A stretch of DNA of 27,767 bases from an uncultured Lachnoanaerobaculum sp. (GCA_937925515.1 CALALP010000066.1:1-27767); one strand, 5' to 3'. Shown: positions 16,611 through 25,589, numbered from the stretch's first letter. Notes: generated from the sequence alone by a model not told the origin. Made by a program: numbers and translations.

Positions 16611-17330
16611 ATGAAATATATAGTAAAAATTGAATTACAGAAAAACATTATTAAGTTAGATTATAGAAGAACTTTTATTAGTTTTTTTAAGAAAGCAATT
16701 TCCTCATATATGGAGGGAGTTTTTTTTGATGAAATTTATAACTCAGGAGCAAAGAAAAAGGCTTTGGTATGGTCTATACGCTTTGCATTGCCTGTATTTA
16801 AGGGAAATGTTATAGAGCTATCAGATAATAATATTGAACTTACTTTAAAAATTTCAGATAACCAAACAGCAGTTATTTATTATTCAGCACTTTTAGGAAT
16901 GAAAAATAAGGAATTTAAAATAAGTCCTGATAATATTATGATACTTAAAAGTATACACTTGGTAAGAGAAATAGAGATAGAAAATGATATAGCTGTGTTT
17001 AAAGTACTATCTCCAATATGTATAAGACAACATAATAAGGAACTTAATAAAGATTGGTATATAAACGTTGAAGATGAGAGTTTTCCAATGGAAATAAATC
17101 GTATCCTAAAGGAAGAACTTCCATATAAAGAAAAGCAGGTAGATGAACTAATGTATAACTTTGATAGAATGAAAATGGTTTTAGTACAAGCATTTAATCT
17201 TAAAATTCCTGCAAGCATAGGAGAGTTTACGCTTAAGGGAGATAGAGAAATATTGAATCATATATTAAAATCAGGATTAGGTTCAAGGAGAAATTCCGGT
17301 TTTGGTTTAGTTGAGTTAAAGATTAATTAA
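16611..17330 (+). CDS. cas6: CRISPR endoribonuclease Cas6 (type I-B)
   Basis: This 239-residue crRNA-processing nuclease has a tandem ferredoxin-like layout and ends with the glycine-rich loop motif GLGSRRNSGFGLVEL, the signature of Cas6. Residues about 20-35 (KKAISSYMEG) match the N-terminal RNA-binding part. It would cut the 30-nt repeat eight bases from its 3' end, leaving an ATGTAAAT-derived 5' handle on each crRNA (known from other type I-B systems, not shown here). It is the first gene of the cas operon, with a GGAAAGGGG ribosome binding site that overlaps a repeat-like sequence, which opens the possibility of feedback by Cas6 itself. The cas8b gene begins 17 nt after its stop. Confidence 0.92.
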   Translation: MKYIVKIELQKNIIKLDYRRTFISFFKKAISSYMEGVFFDEIYNSGAKKKALVWSIRFALPVFKGNVIELSDNNIELTLKISDNQTAVIYYSALLGMKNKEFKISPDNIMILKSIHLVREIEIENDIAVFKVLSPICIRQHNKELNKDWYINVEDESFPMEINRILKEELPYKEKQVDELMYNFDRMKMVLVQAFNLKIPASIGEFTLKGDREILNHILKSGLGSRRNSGFGLVELKIN

Positions 17331-17347
17331 GAATAGGAGGGATTTGT

Positions 17348-18880
17348 TTGATAACTGAGGGTGAGTTTGAAAAAGGTGGAAAGAAGTATAATAGAAAGCT
17401 TGAGCTTTCTGATTGGAGATATAGTGCTGCTGCACTTGGTATGGACAAGTTTTTTGAAAGCATGGATATAGATAGATATAAAGAGAAAAGGGCAATTTAC
17501 TATAATATAGAAGATATTGCTTATGATGAGGAAACTAATGACAGTAAGTATCTTATGTTTGTAGAAAAATACTTTCCTGAAATGATGCATCATAGAATAG
17601 TAGAGAAATTAATGGAAAAGAAAGAATTTAATGATAAAGAGATAAAATATATAGATAAAATTCTTTTGCATAAAAGTTTTTTAGGTATATTTAATGAAAT
17701 TAAATATAGTAAGAAAAATGAGCCTAGAATTAAAGAACTTATTGATAGAAATAGACTTGAAATTATAAGGGGAATATTTAGGAATAATATAAATGGGTAT
17801 AGCAAATTTATCAATACTAAGAAAGGATATAGTAAGTTCGATAATAAAGGTAAGTTTGAGCTATTCAAAGATACAATATATAGAAAAAATAAAAAAACTA
17901 TATGTAGACTATTAGGTTTTTATGTCGATATTGATAGGAAGACAAACTCTTTAGGTTTTGCTTTTAATGAAAAGTCTAGGACTATAAATGATGAGATAGA
18001 GTTTGACTTTATTCCATTTGCATTTTCTAAGGAAAATGAGTCAGTATTTATAAACAATAATATTTCTTGGAGAGGACTTATTTCTTCAAATAATATGGTA
18101 ACTAGTTTAATAAATACTAAAAAAGCAGAGGGCATGGGTATTAATACTTTATTTTATAATTATATTGGTAGTATTGAATACTTAGGAAATAATGTAGAAA
18201 TAATAAAAAAATCTCAGGATATAGAATTTTATGAAAGTATATTCCTTAGAAGACAGTCCATAGAAATATTTAAAGAATTAGGTAGAGAAGTACAGATAGA
18301 TGCAAAATTAAAGCCATTAGATATAACATTAAATAGAAAAATTGAAACTGAAAATAAGTATAATATAGATATAATGCAAGAGGTAACATATAGCATAATC
18401 AATATAGCAGAGTTAGATAATTTGATTGATAAAATACTTAATATGAGTCAGAAAGAAGATATTATTAAAAAGAATAAGGGAAATATTGATAGTTATCTTA
18501 TAAATAATTTGATACGAGTAAATGTTTCAATATATAAAAGTTTAAAAAGATTGGAGAAAGATATGGACAAAGATAAATATTTAGGCATGGCAACAATGAG
18601 TGCTAAGTCTGTGGTGGAATATTTTAAGAAAAATACAGCAGAGAATAAAATAAAGTCTTATAGACAAAAACTTACTTCTGCAATAGTTGCAAGAGATTAT
18701 GATAGATTTATAGAGATAATGCTACAACTTTCTTCATATACTCAAATGGCATTTCCATTTCTACATAAACTTATTTCAGATTTTGAGGTAAATAAAAATC
18801 TTGCTTATGCATTTATAAATAGGTTACTTGACAATAATACTGATAAAGAGATGAAAGGGGATATTAACAGTGAAAAATAA
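17348..18880 (+). CDS. cas8b: Type I-B Cascade large subunit Cas8b
   Basis: This 510-residue protein is named mainly by position between cas6 and cas7 and by size. It starts with a region rich in charged residues and a LSDWRYSAAALGMDKFFE segment reminiscent of Cas8b1/Cst1 N-termini. No CxxC zinc-finger pairs, found in many Cst1 proteins, are present. As the large subunit it should recognise the PAM and help recruit Cas3. The start is TTG at 17348: an AGGAGGG site lies 6 nt upstream and no in-frame ATG is nearby. Its last 11 nt overlap the GTG start of cas7. Large subunits diverge fast, so the subfamily is only tentative. Confidence 0.8.
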   Translation: MITEGEFEKGGKKYNRKLELSDWRYSAAALGMDKFFESMDIDRYKEKRAIYYNIEDIAYDEETNDSKYLMFVEKYFPEMMHHRIVEKLMEKKEFNDKEIKYIDKILLHKSFLGIFNEIKYSKKNEPRIKELIDRNRLEIIRGIFRNNINGYSKFINTKKGYSKFDNKGKFELFKDTIYRKNKKTICRLLGFYVDIDRKTNSLGFAFNEKSRTINDEIEFDFIPFAFSKENESVFINNNISWRGLISSNNMVTSLINTKKAEGMGINTLFYNYIGSIEYLGNNVEIIKKSQDIEFYESIFLRRQSIEIFKELGREVQIDAKLKPLDITLNRKIETENKYNIDIMQEVTYSIINIAELDNLIDKILNMSQKEDIIKKNKGNIDSYLINNLIRVNVSIYKSLKRLEKDMDKDKYLGMATMSAKSVVEYFKKNTAENKIKSYRQKLTSAIVARDYDRFIEIMLQLSSYTQMAFPFLHKLISDFEVNKNLAYAFINRLLDNNTDKEMKGDINSEK

Positions 18881-19763
18881 AGCTTTAACAATTACAGTAA
18901 TTGCAAATATGACATCTAATTATAGTGAGGGACTTGGAAATATAGGTAGTATACAAAAGGTATATAGAAATGGAAGAACTTATGCAATACGTTCAAGAGA
19001 GAGTATGAAAAATGCAATTATGGTGCAAAGTGGTTTATATGATGACTTAGAGGTGAAATTAGATGGTAAGGTAAATCAAAAGAGGGTAAATGAAGACATA
19101 AATGCAGCCACCAATAGGGCACTTGAGGGTGGTTATATGAATACTTCAGGCACTACTAAAATAAGAAAAAGTTCATTTTATCTTACAGATGCCATATCTT
19201 TTATTCCATTTGTAAATGAAACTAGATTTCATAATAACTTATTTTTAGCACAAACTTATGCTAAAGAGAAAGGATTTAGTCTTCAAGATAAGGCAGGAGA
19301 GGCAGGTCTTATACCTTACCAATATGAGTATGATAAGTCTTTAAAAAGATATAGTTTAACAATAGATCTTGACAAGGTTGGTGTAGATGAGGGCTTTAGT
19401 GTAAGTGCAGATAAGAAAGAAAAAATATATAGAGTGCTTGCAATACTTAAAGCCATAAAAAATTTATCACTTGTAGTAAGAGGGAATCTTGATAATGCAG
19501 AACCTATATTTATAGTTGGTGGAATAGGAGATAAAAAGACACATTACTTTGAAAATATTATTAATGTAGAAGATGACAGACTTAAAATAAGTAGTGATTT
19601 AAAAGAAAAACTTGCATCAGGATATAAGGCTGCATTACTTGAGGGAAATAATTTTTTAAATGAAGATGAAATAAAGACAGAACTTAATACTGTTTCCATA
19701 GAGAAGTTCTTTAAGGACTTAGAAGATGAGGTGGAAAAATATTATGAAAGCACTGAGGATTAA
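18870..19763 (+). CDS. cas7: Type I-B Cascade backbone protein Cas7 (Cst2/DevR)
   Basis: This 297-residue RAMP protein of the Cas7i/Cst2/DevR family forms the helical backbone along crRNA. The N-terminus ALTITVIANMTSNYSEGLGNIG holds the first strand and loop, and the SSFYLTDAISFIPFVNETRFHNNLFLA segment is typical of the family. The start is GTG at 18870, with AAAGGGG 9 nt upstream and 11 nt of overlap with cas8b. Its end overlaps the start of cas5 by 20 nt, so cas8b, cas7 and cas5 are translationally coupled, which fits subunits of one complex. Confidence 0.92.
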   Translation: MKNKALTITVIANMTSNYSEGLGNIGSIQKVYRNGRTYAIRSRESMKNAIMVQSGLYDDLEVKLDGKVNQKRVNEDINAATNRALEGGYMNTSGTTKIRKSSFYLTDAISFIPFVNETRFHNNLFLAQTYAKEKGFSLQDKAGEAGLIPYQYEYDKSLKRYSLTIDLDKVGVDEGFSVSADKKEKIYRVLAILKAIKNLSLVVRGNLDNAEPIFIVGGIGDKKTHYFENIINVEDDRLKISSDLKEKLASGYKAALLEGNNFLNEDEIKTELNTVSIEKFFKDLEDEVEKYYESTED

Positions 19764-20850
19764 ACTAACCCAGTCTATGGCATCATATACAAGGGAAGAA
19801 ACCGTTAATAACAGAATGACATATCCTTTACCTCAATATTCAACTATAATAGGGGCTTTACATAGTGCTTGTGGCTATAATAGTTATCATGAAATGAATA
19901 TTTCTGTACAGGGAAAGTATAGTTCTATGCAAAAGGAAACTTATACAAATCATGCATTACTTGATAATTTACATGATGATAGAGGTAATCTTATATGGCT
20001 TGTTAATTCAAATGGGTTAAATACAGGATATATAAGAGTGGCTGAGGCATTAAAGGGTACAGGGAATAGTTTTAAAGATAATATTACTATAAAAATATAT
20101 GATAATGAAAAACTGGAAGAGTATGTATCTCTTTGTAAAAAACGTAAAGAACTTGACCAATATAAAAATGAAGTAATAAAGGTAAGAGAGTCTGAAGTAA
20201 AAGATTTAGTGAACAAGTTAAATAAGACTCTTAAAGACTTAGATTCAAAGTCAGATGAGGCTAAAGCTATTAAAGAAAATATTAAGTCTGAAAAAGAAAA
20301 GCTTAATATACTAAAAGATGAATTTAAGTTGAGAGAGAATATAGAATATGAAAGCTTAATTAAACATTTTAGAACTCTTACAAAAGGGCCTCAAACTCAA
20401 GAGGTTCTTTATGATATTGAACTTGTAATACATGTAAGTGCAGAGAATGAAGTTCTTAATGATATTGTGAATAATATAAATAATTTTGTTTGTCTTGGCA
20501 GGAGTGAGGACTTTATTGAATTACAAGAAATTAAGGAAGTTGAACTTATTAAAGAGGTAAATAGTGAATATAGCCTAAAAGAGGGATATGCTATATATGC
20601 AAATCTTGAAAGATTAGATAGTGAAGATGTATATGACTTTAAGGTAAGAGGCAATGATAAAGCAGAGGGAACTGTATATTATGTTTCAAAGGATTACAAG
20701 ATTGAAGAAGATACTAAAAAGAGAATATTTAATAAGATTCCTTGTCTTTATACTTCTTGTATATTTATTGATGAAAACTCTGAATTAGGAAATGGAGTAT
20801 ATATTGATATAGACAAAACAGGTGAAGCATATATAGTTGATTTGAACTGA
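19744..20850 (+). CDS. cas5: Type I-B Cascade protein Cas5 with coiled-coil insertion
   Basis: This 368-residue Cas5 caps the 5' handle of crRNA in Cascade. The N-terminus KALRIKLTQSMASYTREET...YPLPQYSTIIGALHSACGY is the classical Cas5 RAMP start. Residues about 120-210 form a Lys/Glu-rich coiled-coil stretch (KKRKELDQYKNEV..., ...SEKEKLNILKDEF), which makes the protein much longer than the 220-260 residues of many Cas5 proteins. The start at 19744 is preferred because a GAGGTGG site lies upstream and the domain begins there; an in-frame ATG at 19726 adds six residues inside cas7. It is the last Cascade gene before an intercistronic hairpin and cas3. Confidence 0.9.
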   Translation: MKALRIKLTQSMASYTREETVNNRMTYPLPQYSTIIGALHSACGYNSYHEMNISVQGKYSSMQKETYTNHALLDNLHDDRGNLIWLVNSNGLNTGYIRVAEALKGTGNSFKDNITIKIYDNEKLEEYVSLCKKRKELDQYKNEVIKVRESEVKDLVNKLNKTLKDLDSKSDEAKAIKENIKSEKEKLNILKDEFKLRENIEYESLIKHFRTLTKGPQTQEVLYDIELVIHVSAENEVLNDIVNNINNFVCLGRSEDFIELQEIKEVELIKEVNSEYSLKEGYAIYANLERLDSEDVYDFKVRGNDKAEGTVYYVSKDYKIEEDTKKRIFNKIPCLYTSCIFIDENSELGNGVYIDIDKTGEAYIVDLN

Positions 20851-20894
20851 TATTAAGTAAAACAGATTTTGAATACTTACTTTATTTAGTATTG

Positions 20895-20947
20895 AGGCTG
20901 TAAAATAAATTAGTTTTTATATGTATATATTTATTTTACAGCCTTTT
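20895..20947 (+). terminator. 16-bp hairpin between cas5 and cas3, possible attenuator
   Basis: AGGCTGTAAAATAAAT at 20895-20910 pairs perfectly with 20929-20944 around an 18-nt loop, and the 3' arm runs into TTT. The T-run is short, so partial termination is likelier than a full stop. The cas3 ribosome binding site GGAGG follows at 20953-20957. Confidence 0.65.
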
Positions 20948-20963
20948 AACATGGAGGAAAGTT

Positions 20964-23276
20964 ATGGGGGATATATATAAAATACCTGAAGTTTATAAAA
21001 AATTTAAGGCAAAACCTAATGAAACTTTATATGAACATACATATGAACTTATAAAAAGACTTGAGCAACTTGAAAGGAACATAAAAGTTAAATATAGTGA
21101 ACTTATAAAACTTGCCTGTATATATCATGATATAGGAAAAGCAAATCCACTATTTGCAAATAGATTAGAAAATAAAACTAAATTTGATGATAATGTGGAG
21201 ATAGGGCATAATGTCTTATCTGCTTACTTAGCATATTATATATTACTTGAGGAAAATTTAGGAGATAATGAACTTAATACAGTAGCATATGCAATATTAA
21301 ATCATCATTTTTATGTAAATAATTTTGAAGTTATTGAGAAAAAAGAGAATCTTATAGATAGTAATATAAATGAGATAATACATGGAGATATAGGAACTTA
21401 CTTAGATATTAAAGAAAAATATGAGAAATACAAAAATAAACTTAGGGGTAAACTAGCTAAATTACAATCTAAAAGTAAGAAACCCGAAGATAAAGATATA
21501 TTAGTTAAGGGATTTTTGCATAAATGTGATTATAGTGCCAGTGCCGGTACAGAGGTAGAAATAGTAAATGATGATTTAGATGACAAGCTAGAGAAATTTC
21601 GTAGAAATAGTAATTATAAATGGAATAACATGCAAAACTTTGCTAAGACTAATACTGATAAAAATATTATTCTTATTGGTTCAACAGGATTTGGTAAAAC
21701 AGAGGCATCTTTGCTGTGGATAGGTAATAATAAAGGTTTTTATGTTTTACCACTTAGAACAGCTATAAATGCAATGTATAAAAGATTAAAACAAGATTTA
21801 TATAAGAATGATTATAGGCAAAAGTTGGGGCTTTTACACTCTAATGTAAAAAATATTTACTTAGAACAAGAACCAAATAAGAAAGACAAAGACTTAAAAG
21901 AGGAAGATAAATTCTGGTCATATTATGAGGTTACCAAGAATTTAGTATTACCTATTACTATAACAACTCCTGATCAGATATTTAGATTTGTATTTAAATA
22001 CGCCGGCTATGAGCTTTCACTTGCTACTTATAGTTATTCAAAACTAATTATAGATGAAATACAGGCATACTCTCCTGAACTTCTTGCTTTTTTAATCTAT
22101 GGAATACAAAGAATATGTAAACTAGGGGGTAAAGTAGCAATAACTACTGCTACATTTCCACCATTTATAGGAAATCTTTTAGGTAAAGAGTATGATGAAT
22201 ATAAAAATGAAATAGATAGTGGGCTAGATTTTATTCAGAAAAAATTTTCAAATAATACAAATAGACATAGACTTGAATTAAGACATAAAAACATATCTCA
22301 TGAGGATATAGTAGATTTTTATATTGCTAATAAGGATAGTGATAGTCTTAAAATTCTTATAGTAATGAATACAGTTAAATCTGCACAAAATATGTATAAT
22401 AAATTACAAGAGGAACTTAATGAGTTTCCAATAGATATTAGTCTTTTACATGCTAGATTTATATTAAGGGATAGAATTAAAAAGGAAAAATCTATAATAT
22501 CTGACGGTAAGAATGAATGTAAGAAACAAGTTATATGGATAGCAACACAGGTTGTAGAGGCAAGTCTTGATATAGACTTTGATTTTCTTTTTACTGAATT
22601 TACAGAACTCGGAAGTTTTTTTCAGAGAATGGGTAGATGTAATAGAAAAGGAACTAAAGATATAAGCAAAGCTAATGTATTTTTATATACTGAAGTTGAA
22701 CTTGCAAGTCTAATGAAAGTAGGAATTGTAGATAAGGGACTTCATGAATTAGGAAAAGAGGCTTTATGTGATTGGGAGAAAAATAGTAAAGATACTATTA
22801 TAAGTGAGTCTGATAAGGAAAGTATGATGAGTAATTATTATACTCTTGAAAAGTTAAATATTAAAGGTAGTGCTTATTTGGATAAGTATAAAGAAACATA
22901 TCAATATATATCATTATTAAGACCCGAGAGTGTTTCTATCAAAGAAGTACAAAGGCATTTTAGAAATATAATTTCTTTTGATGTTATACCAAAGTTAGTG
23001 TATGAGAAAAACAAAGAAGATATAGATAGTATAATTGAAAAAATAGAGGAAATATATAAAACTAGAGCTTTTGACAAAAAATTTGAGCTTATAAGTCTTA
23101 AGAGTAAAATTCAAGAATATATTGTAAGTGTAGGAGCTTACAATGGTATAAAGAATGAATATAGTATAAAATTAGGTAATGACAGTATAATAATTTCTTC
23201 AGGTAATTATAATGAGGAATTAGGTTTTAGTTATCCTAAATACAAGGGTGAATCTCAAGAAAGTATATTTATATAA
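20964..23276 (+). CDS. cas3: CRISPR helicase-nuclease Cas3 (HD plus helicase)
   Basis: This 770-residue effector nuclease has an N-terminal HD domain with H25, the H55-D56 pair in IYHDIGKANP, H82 in IGHNVL and the HH near 112. A superfamily 2 helicase follows with Walker A GSTGFGKTEAS near 239, Walker B IIDEIQAY near 362, motif III TTATFPP near 395, and motifs V/VI in QVVEASLDIDFDFLFTE and QRMGRCNRKG. Both active sites look intact. After Cascade binds DNA, Cas3 is recruited to nick and degrade the target. A GGAGG site precedes the ATG. It is separated from cas5 by 113 nt that hold a strong hairpin, so its level may be set apart from Cascade. Confidence 0.94.
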   Translation: MGDIYKIPEVYKKFKAKPNETLYEHTYELIKRLEQLERNIKVKYSELIKLACIYHDIGKANPLFANRLENKTKFDDNVEIGHNVLSAYLAYYILLEENLGDNELNTVAYAILNHHFYVNNFEVIEKKENLIDSNINEIIHGDIGTYLDIKEKYEKYKNKLRGKLAKLQSKSKKPEDKDILVKGFLHKCDYSASAGTEVEIVNDDLDDKLEKFRRNSNYKWNNMQNFAKTNTDKNIILIGSTGFGKTEASLLWIGNNKGFYVLPLRTAINAMYKRLKQDLYKNDYRQKLGLLHSNVKNIYLEQEPNKKDKDLKEEDKFWSYYEVTKNLVLPITITTPDQIFRFVFKYAGYELSLATYSYSKLIIDEIQAYSPELLAFLIYGIQRICKLGGKVAITTATFPPFIGNLLGKEYDEYKNEIDSGLDFIQKKFSNNTNRHRLELRHKNISHEDIVDFYIANKDSDSLKILIVMNTVKSAQNMYNKLQEELNEFPIDISLLHARFILRDRIKKEKSIISDGKNECKKQVIWIATQVVEASLDIDFDFLFTEFTELGSFFQRMGRCNRKGTKDISKANVFLYTEVELASLMKVGIVDKGLHELGKEALCDWEKNSKDTIISESDKESMMSNYYTLEKLNIKGSAYLDKYKETYQYISLLRPESVSIKEVQRHFRNIISFDVIPKLVYEKNKEDIDSIIEKIEEIYKTRAFDKKFELISLKSKIQEYIVSVGAYNGIKNEYSIKLGNDSIIISSGNYNEELGFSYPKYKGESQESIFI

Positions 23277-23320
23277 TGTTGCACATTTGATATTAGTATT
23301 AAAAATAAAGGAATAAATTT

Positions 23321-23818
23321 ATGTCAAATGAAAAAATAACAGGCATAATGATATATTATTATTTTGTTTGTAAAAGGAAATTGTGGCTATCATATAATGA
23401 TATATCTATGGAAGATGAAAATGAAAATGTTCAGATTGGAAAATTTATAGATGAAAATACTTATAAATCTGAAAGGCGACATATTTTAATAAATAATGAG
23501 ATTAATATAGATTTTATAAAAAGCTCAGGAATGTTACATGAAATAAAGAAAAGCAGGAAGATAGAGGAGGCATCTATCTGGCAGGTAAAATATTATTTGT
23601 ACTATTTAAAAGCTTATGGAATAAATGATATAAGTGCAAAAATAGATTATCCTCTACTAAAAAAGACTTTAGATGTGGAGCTTTCAAAAGATGATGAGAA
23701 ATTTATTGAAAATATACTTGAAAACATAAGGGATATAATCAAAGATGAAAAGATTCCACCATACAAAAATGAAAAAATGTGTAAGAAATGTGCATTTTAT
23801 GATTTATGTGCATTATAA
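23321..23818 (+). CDS. cas4: CRISPR adaptation nuclease Cas4
   Basis: This 165-residue RecB-like nuclease acts in spacer acquisition by trimming prespacers and helping select PAM-containing ends. Visible motifs are C17 in YYYFVCKRKLWL, the catalytic Glu-Ile-Lys in GMLHEIKKSRK, the Q-x3-Y motif in WQVKYYLYYL and the C-terminal iron-sulphur cysteines C154, C157 and C163. With C17 these give four cluster ligands. The length matches short type I-B Cas4 proteins. It lies 44 nt after cas3 and 21 nt before cas1, with an AAAGGA site. Confidence 0.93.
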   Translation: MSNEKITGIMIYYYFVCKRKLWLSYNDISMEDENENVQIGKFIDENTYKSERRHILINNEINIDFIKSSGMLHEIKKSRKIEEASIWQVKYYLYYLKAYGINDISAKIDYPLLKKTLDVELSKDDEKFIENILENIRDIIKDEKIPPYKNEKMCKKCAFYDLCAL

Positions 23819-23839
23819 GTAATTAGGGGAAAGTTAAGA

Positions 23840-24832
23840 ATGAAAGGTAGTTTATATATTTATCAAAATGGAGAATTAAGTAGAAAAGATAATACTTTAA
23901 GATTTACCAATGAAGATGGCGAAAAGAGAGATATACCAATAAATAGTATTGCAGAAATATATTTCTTTGGAGAAGATACTATTAACACTAAGCTTATTAC
24001 ATTTTTATCTCAGAATAATATCATAGTACATTTTTTTAACTATTATGATTTTTATGTTTCAAGTCTAGTGCCTAGAAAATCTAAAGTATCAGGTAAATTA
24101 TTAATAAAACAAGTAGAACATTATATTGATAATGACAAGAGAATAAAACTTGCAAGAGAATTTGTAAAATCAGCTGCAAATAATATTTATAGAAATCTAA
24201 GGTATTACAATGGTAGAGGAAAAGATGTTGAAAGTTCCATGAAAGAAATAAGTTCATTAATAAAAGTTATAGATAAATGTACTAATATTCCTGAGCTTAT
24301 GGGAATAGAGGGAAATATACATAAAGTGTATTATAAAGAATGGAATGTGATTGTGAATCAAGAAATCAACTTTTCAACTAGAGTGAAAAGACCTCCTGAT
24401 AACATGATAAATACATTAATTTCTTATTTAAATTCACTTGTATATACCACAGTGTTAGCTGAAATATATAAGACCCAATTAGATCCTACAATAAGCTATT
24501 TACATGAACCCGGAACAGGTAGATTTTCTCTTAGCCTTGATATAGCAGAGATTTTTAAGCCACTAATAGCTGATAGATTGATATTTTCATTATTAAATAA
24601 AAATCAAGTACAAGAAAAACATTTTACTAAGGAACTAAACTATTTACACTTAAAAGAAGATGGCTCTAAGACAATACTTGCAGAGTATGATAAAAGATTG
24701 AAGCAAACGATAAATCATAAAGAGCTTGAAAGAGAAGTTAGTTATAGATTCTTGATAAGACTAGAGTGTTATAAACTCATAAAACATTTGTTTGGGGAAA
24801 ATGAATATAATTCATTTGTGATGTGGTGGTAG
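23840..24832 (+). CDS. cas1: CRISPR integrase Cas1 (type I-B)
   Basis: This 330-residue integrase has an N-terminal beta domain with the GSLYIYQNGELSRKDNTLRF start typical of Cas1b. The C-terminal catalytic helical domain carries E157 in GIEGNIHK, H222 in YLHEPGTGR and E237 in DIAEIFKPLIADR as metal ligands; all three are present, so the enzyme should be active. With Cas2 it inserts new spacers at the leader end of the array at 27028. It is followed after a single base by cas2. Confidence 0.96.
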   Translation: MKGSLYIYQNGELSRKDNTLRFTNEDGEKRDIPINSIAEIYFFGEDTINTKLITFLSQNNIIVHFFNYYDFYVSSLVPRKSKVSGKLLIKQVEHYIDNDKRIKLAREFVKSAANNIYRNLRYYNGRGKDVESSMKEISSLIKVIDKCTNIPELMGIEGNIHKVYYKEWNVIVNQEINFSTRVKRPPDNMINTLISYLNSLVYTTVLAEIYKTQLDPTISYLHEPGTGRFSLSLDIAEIFKPLIADRLIFSLLNKNQVQEKHFTKELNYLHLKEDGSKTILAEYDKRLKQTINHKELEREVSYRFLIRLECYKLIKHLFGENEYNSFVMWW

Positions 24833-24833
24833 T

Positions 24834-25109
24834 ATGTATATAATTTTAGTGTATGATATTTCAATAGAGGGAAATGGACAAAAACGCTGGAATAGAGTAT
24901 TTAAAATATGCAAACAATATTTAACTCATATACAAAATTCAGTATTTGAGGGAGAAATTTCAAAAGCAGATTTATTTAAACTTGAAAAGTTGATTGAAAA
25001 TGAGATAGATAAGACTATTGATTCCGTAATTATATTTAAAAGTATGAATGAGAGGTGGTTAGAAAAGGATATATTAGGAATGGAAGTGCAGAATAAATTA
25101 TTTATTTGA
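24834..25109 (+). CDS. cas2: CRISPR adaptation protein Cas2
   Basis: This 91-residue protein has a ferredoxin-like fold. The first strand YIILVYDIS carries the conserved Asp, followed by RWNRVFKICKQYLTHIQNSVFEGEIS, a very typical Cas2 helix-strand unit. It dimerises and bridges two Cas1 dimers during spacer integration. Its start codon lies one base beyond the cas1 stop, so translation is coupled. It is the last cas gene; a terminator follows within about 45 nt. Confidence 0.96.
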   Translation: MYIILVYDISIEGNGQKRWNRVFKICKQYLTHIQNSVFEGEISKADLFKLEKLIENEIDKTIDSVIIFKSMNERWLEKDILGMEVQNKLFI

Positions 25110-25151
25110 TAATATGATGTGTGAAGTATTAAATTAAGATTAGCCTCTAAA

Positions 25152-25188
25152 CAAGACTGATAGGTTATTTGGCAGTTTTGCTTTTTTA
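25152..25188 (+). terminator. Intrinsic terminator of the cas operon
   Basis: CAAGACTG at 25152-25159 pairs with CAGTTTTG at 25173-25180 (one G-U) and is followed by C and six T. A second, longer pairing between 25162-25172 and 25206-25216 would compete with it, so the end could be conditional. Confidence 0.6.
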
Positions 25189-25315
25189 TAATAATATTAT
25201 CAAATCCAAATAACTTGGACTTTAATGGGAATAAAACAGACTTGTAACATTGTATATGGATGATTATGTAAAAAAGAGAAAATATAAATATATGATATTA
25301 ATAGAAAGAGGTAAA

Positions 25316-25516
25316 ATGGATAACAAAGATATTAAAAAAGGCAATGCAGCCACACAGGCAAAAAGAAAATATAATGAAAAAAATTACGATAGATTATATA
25401 TAACAGTGCCGGCAGGACAAAAAGAGGAAATAAAAAAACTTTCTAATAGTAACATAAATTCATTTGTAGTTGACGCAATAAATGAAAAAATAAAAAATAT
25501 AAAAACTAACCAATAG
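25316..25516 (+). CDS. Small ribbon-helix-helix-like (CopG/Arc type) protein
   Basis: This 66-residue protein starts DIKKGNAATQAKRKYNEKNYD and continues with RLYITVPAGQKEEIKKL...NSFVVDAINEKIKN. The short strand RLYITVP plus two helices is the ribbon-helix-helix layout of Arc/CopG-type DNA-binding dimers, and the KGNAAT-KYN start is common in such small proteins of clostridia. The start at 25316 follows an AGAGGT site; an in-frame ATG at 25250 would add 22 residues without domain character. No toxin gene follows, so if it is an antitoxin it is an orphan. It lies between the cas operon terminator and a degenerate CRISPR repeat, and could regulate either. Function inferred only from fold. Confidence 0.65.
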   Translation: MDNKDIKKGNAATQAKRKYNEKNYDRLYITVPAGQKEEIKKLSNSNINSFVVDAINEKIKNIKTNQ

Positions 25517-25531
25517 TATACTAACGTTAGA

Positions 25532-25559
25532 TTGATGTGGGCTATAGCTAGGAAATAAT
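25532..25559 (+). promoter_or_regulatory. Leader-like promoter copy before orphan repeat
   Basis: TTGAT, then GCTATA and AGG, are shared in order with the sequence in front of the main array (TTGAT, GCTATA, AGGG). The -10-like TATAGC at 25543-25548 is 11 nt before the orphan repeat, exactly the distance between TATAAT and the first repeat of the array. The -35 is poor. Confidence 0.5.
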
Positions 25560-25589
25560 ATTAGAATAAAATCAAAGTAGAATGTAAAT
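25560..25589 (+). repeat. Orphan degenerate CRISPR repeat
   Basis: Thirty bases match the array repeat at 27 of 30 positions; the changes are G1 to A, C13 to T and G20 to A. The 3' end AATGTAAAT, which becomes the crRNA handle, is intact. It stands alone, 1.44 kb before the array; no second repeat is found after a spacer-length interval. Confidence 0.85.

Noticed and set aside
16880..17218. Antisense ORF of 112 codons in cas6
   Set aside because: Low-complexity Ser/Leu/Ile product typical of reverse reading of AT-rich coding DNA.
25229..25253. Sequence GAATAAAAC followed by partial match to the CRISPR repeat
   Set aside because: Only the first nine bases match well and the rest drops to chance level; the handle end is missing.
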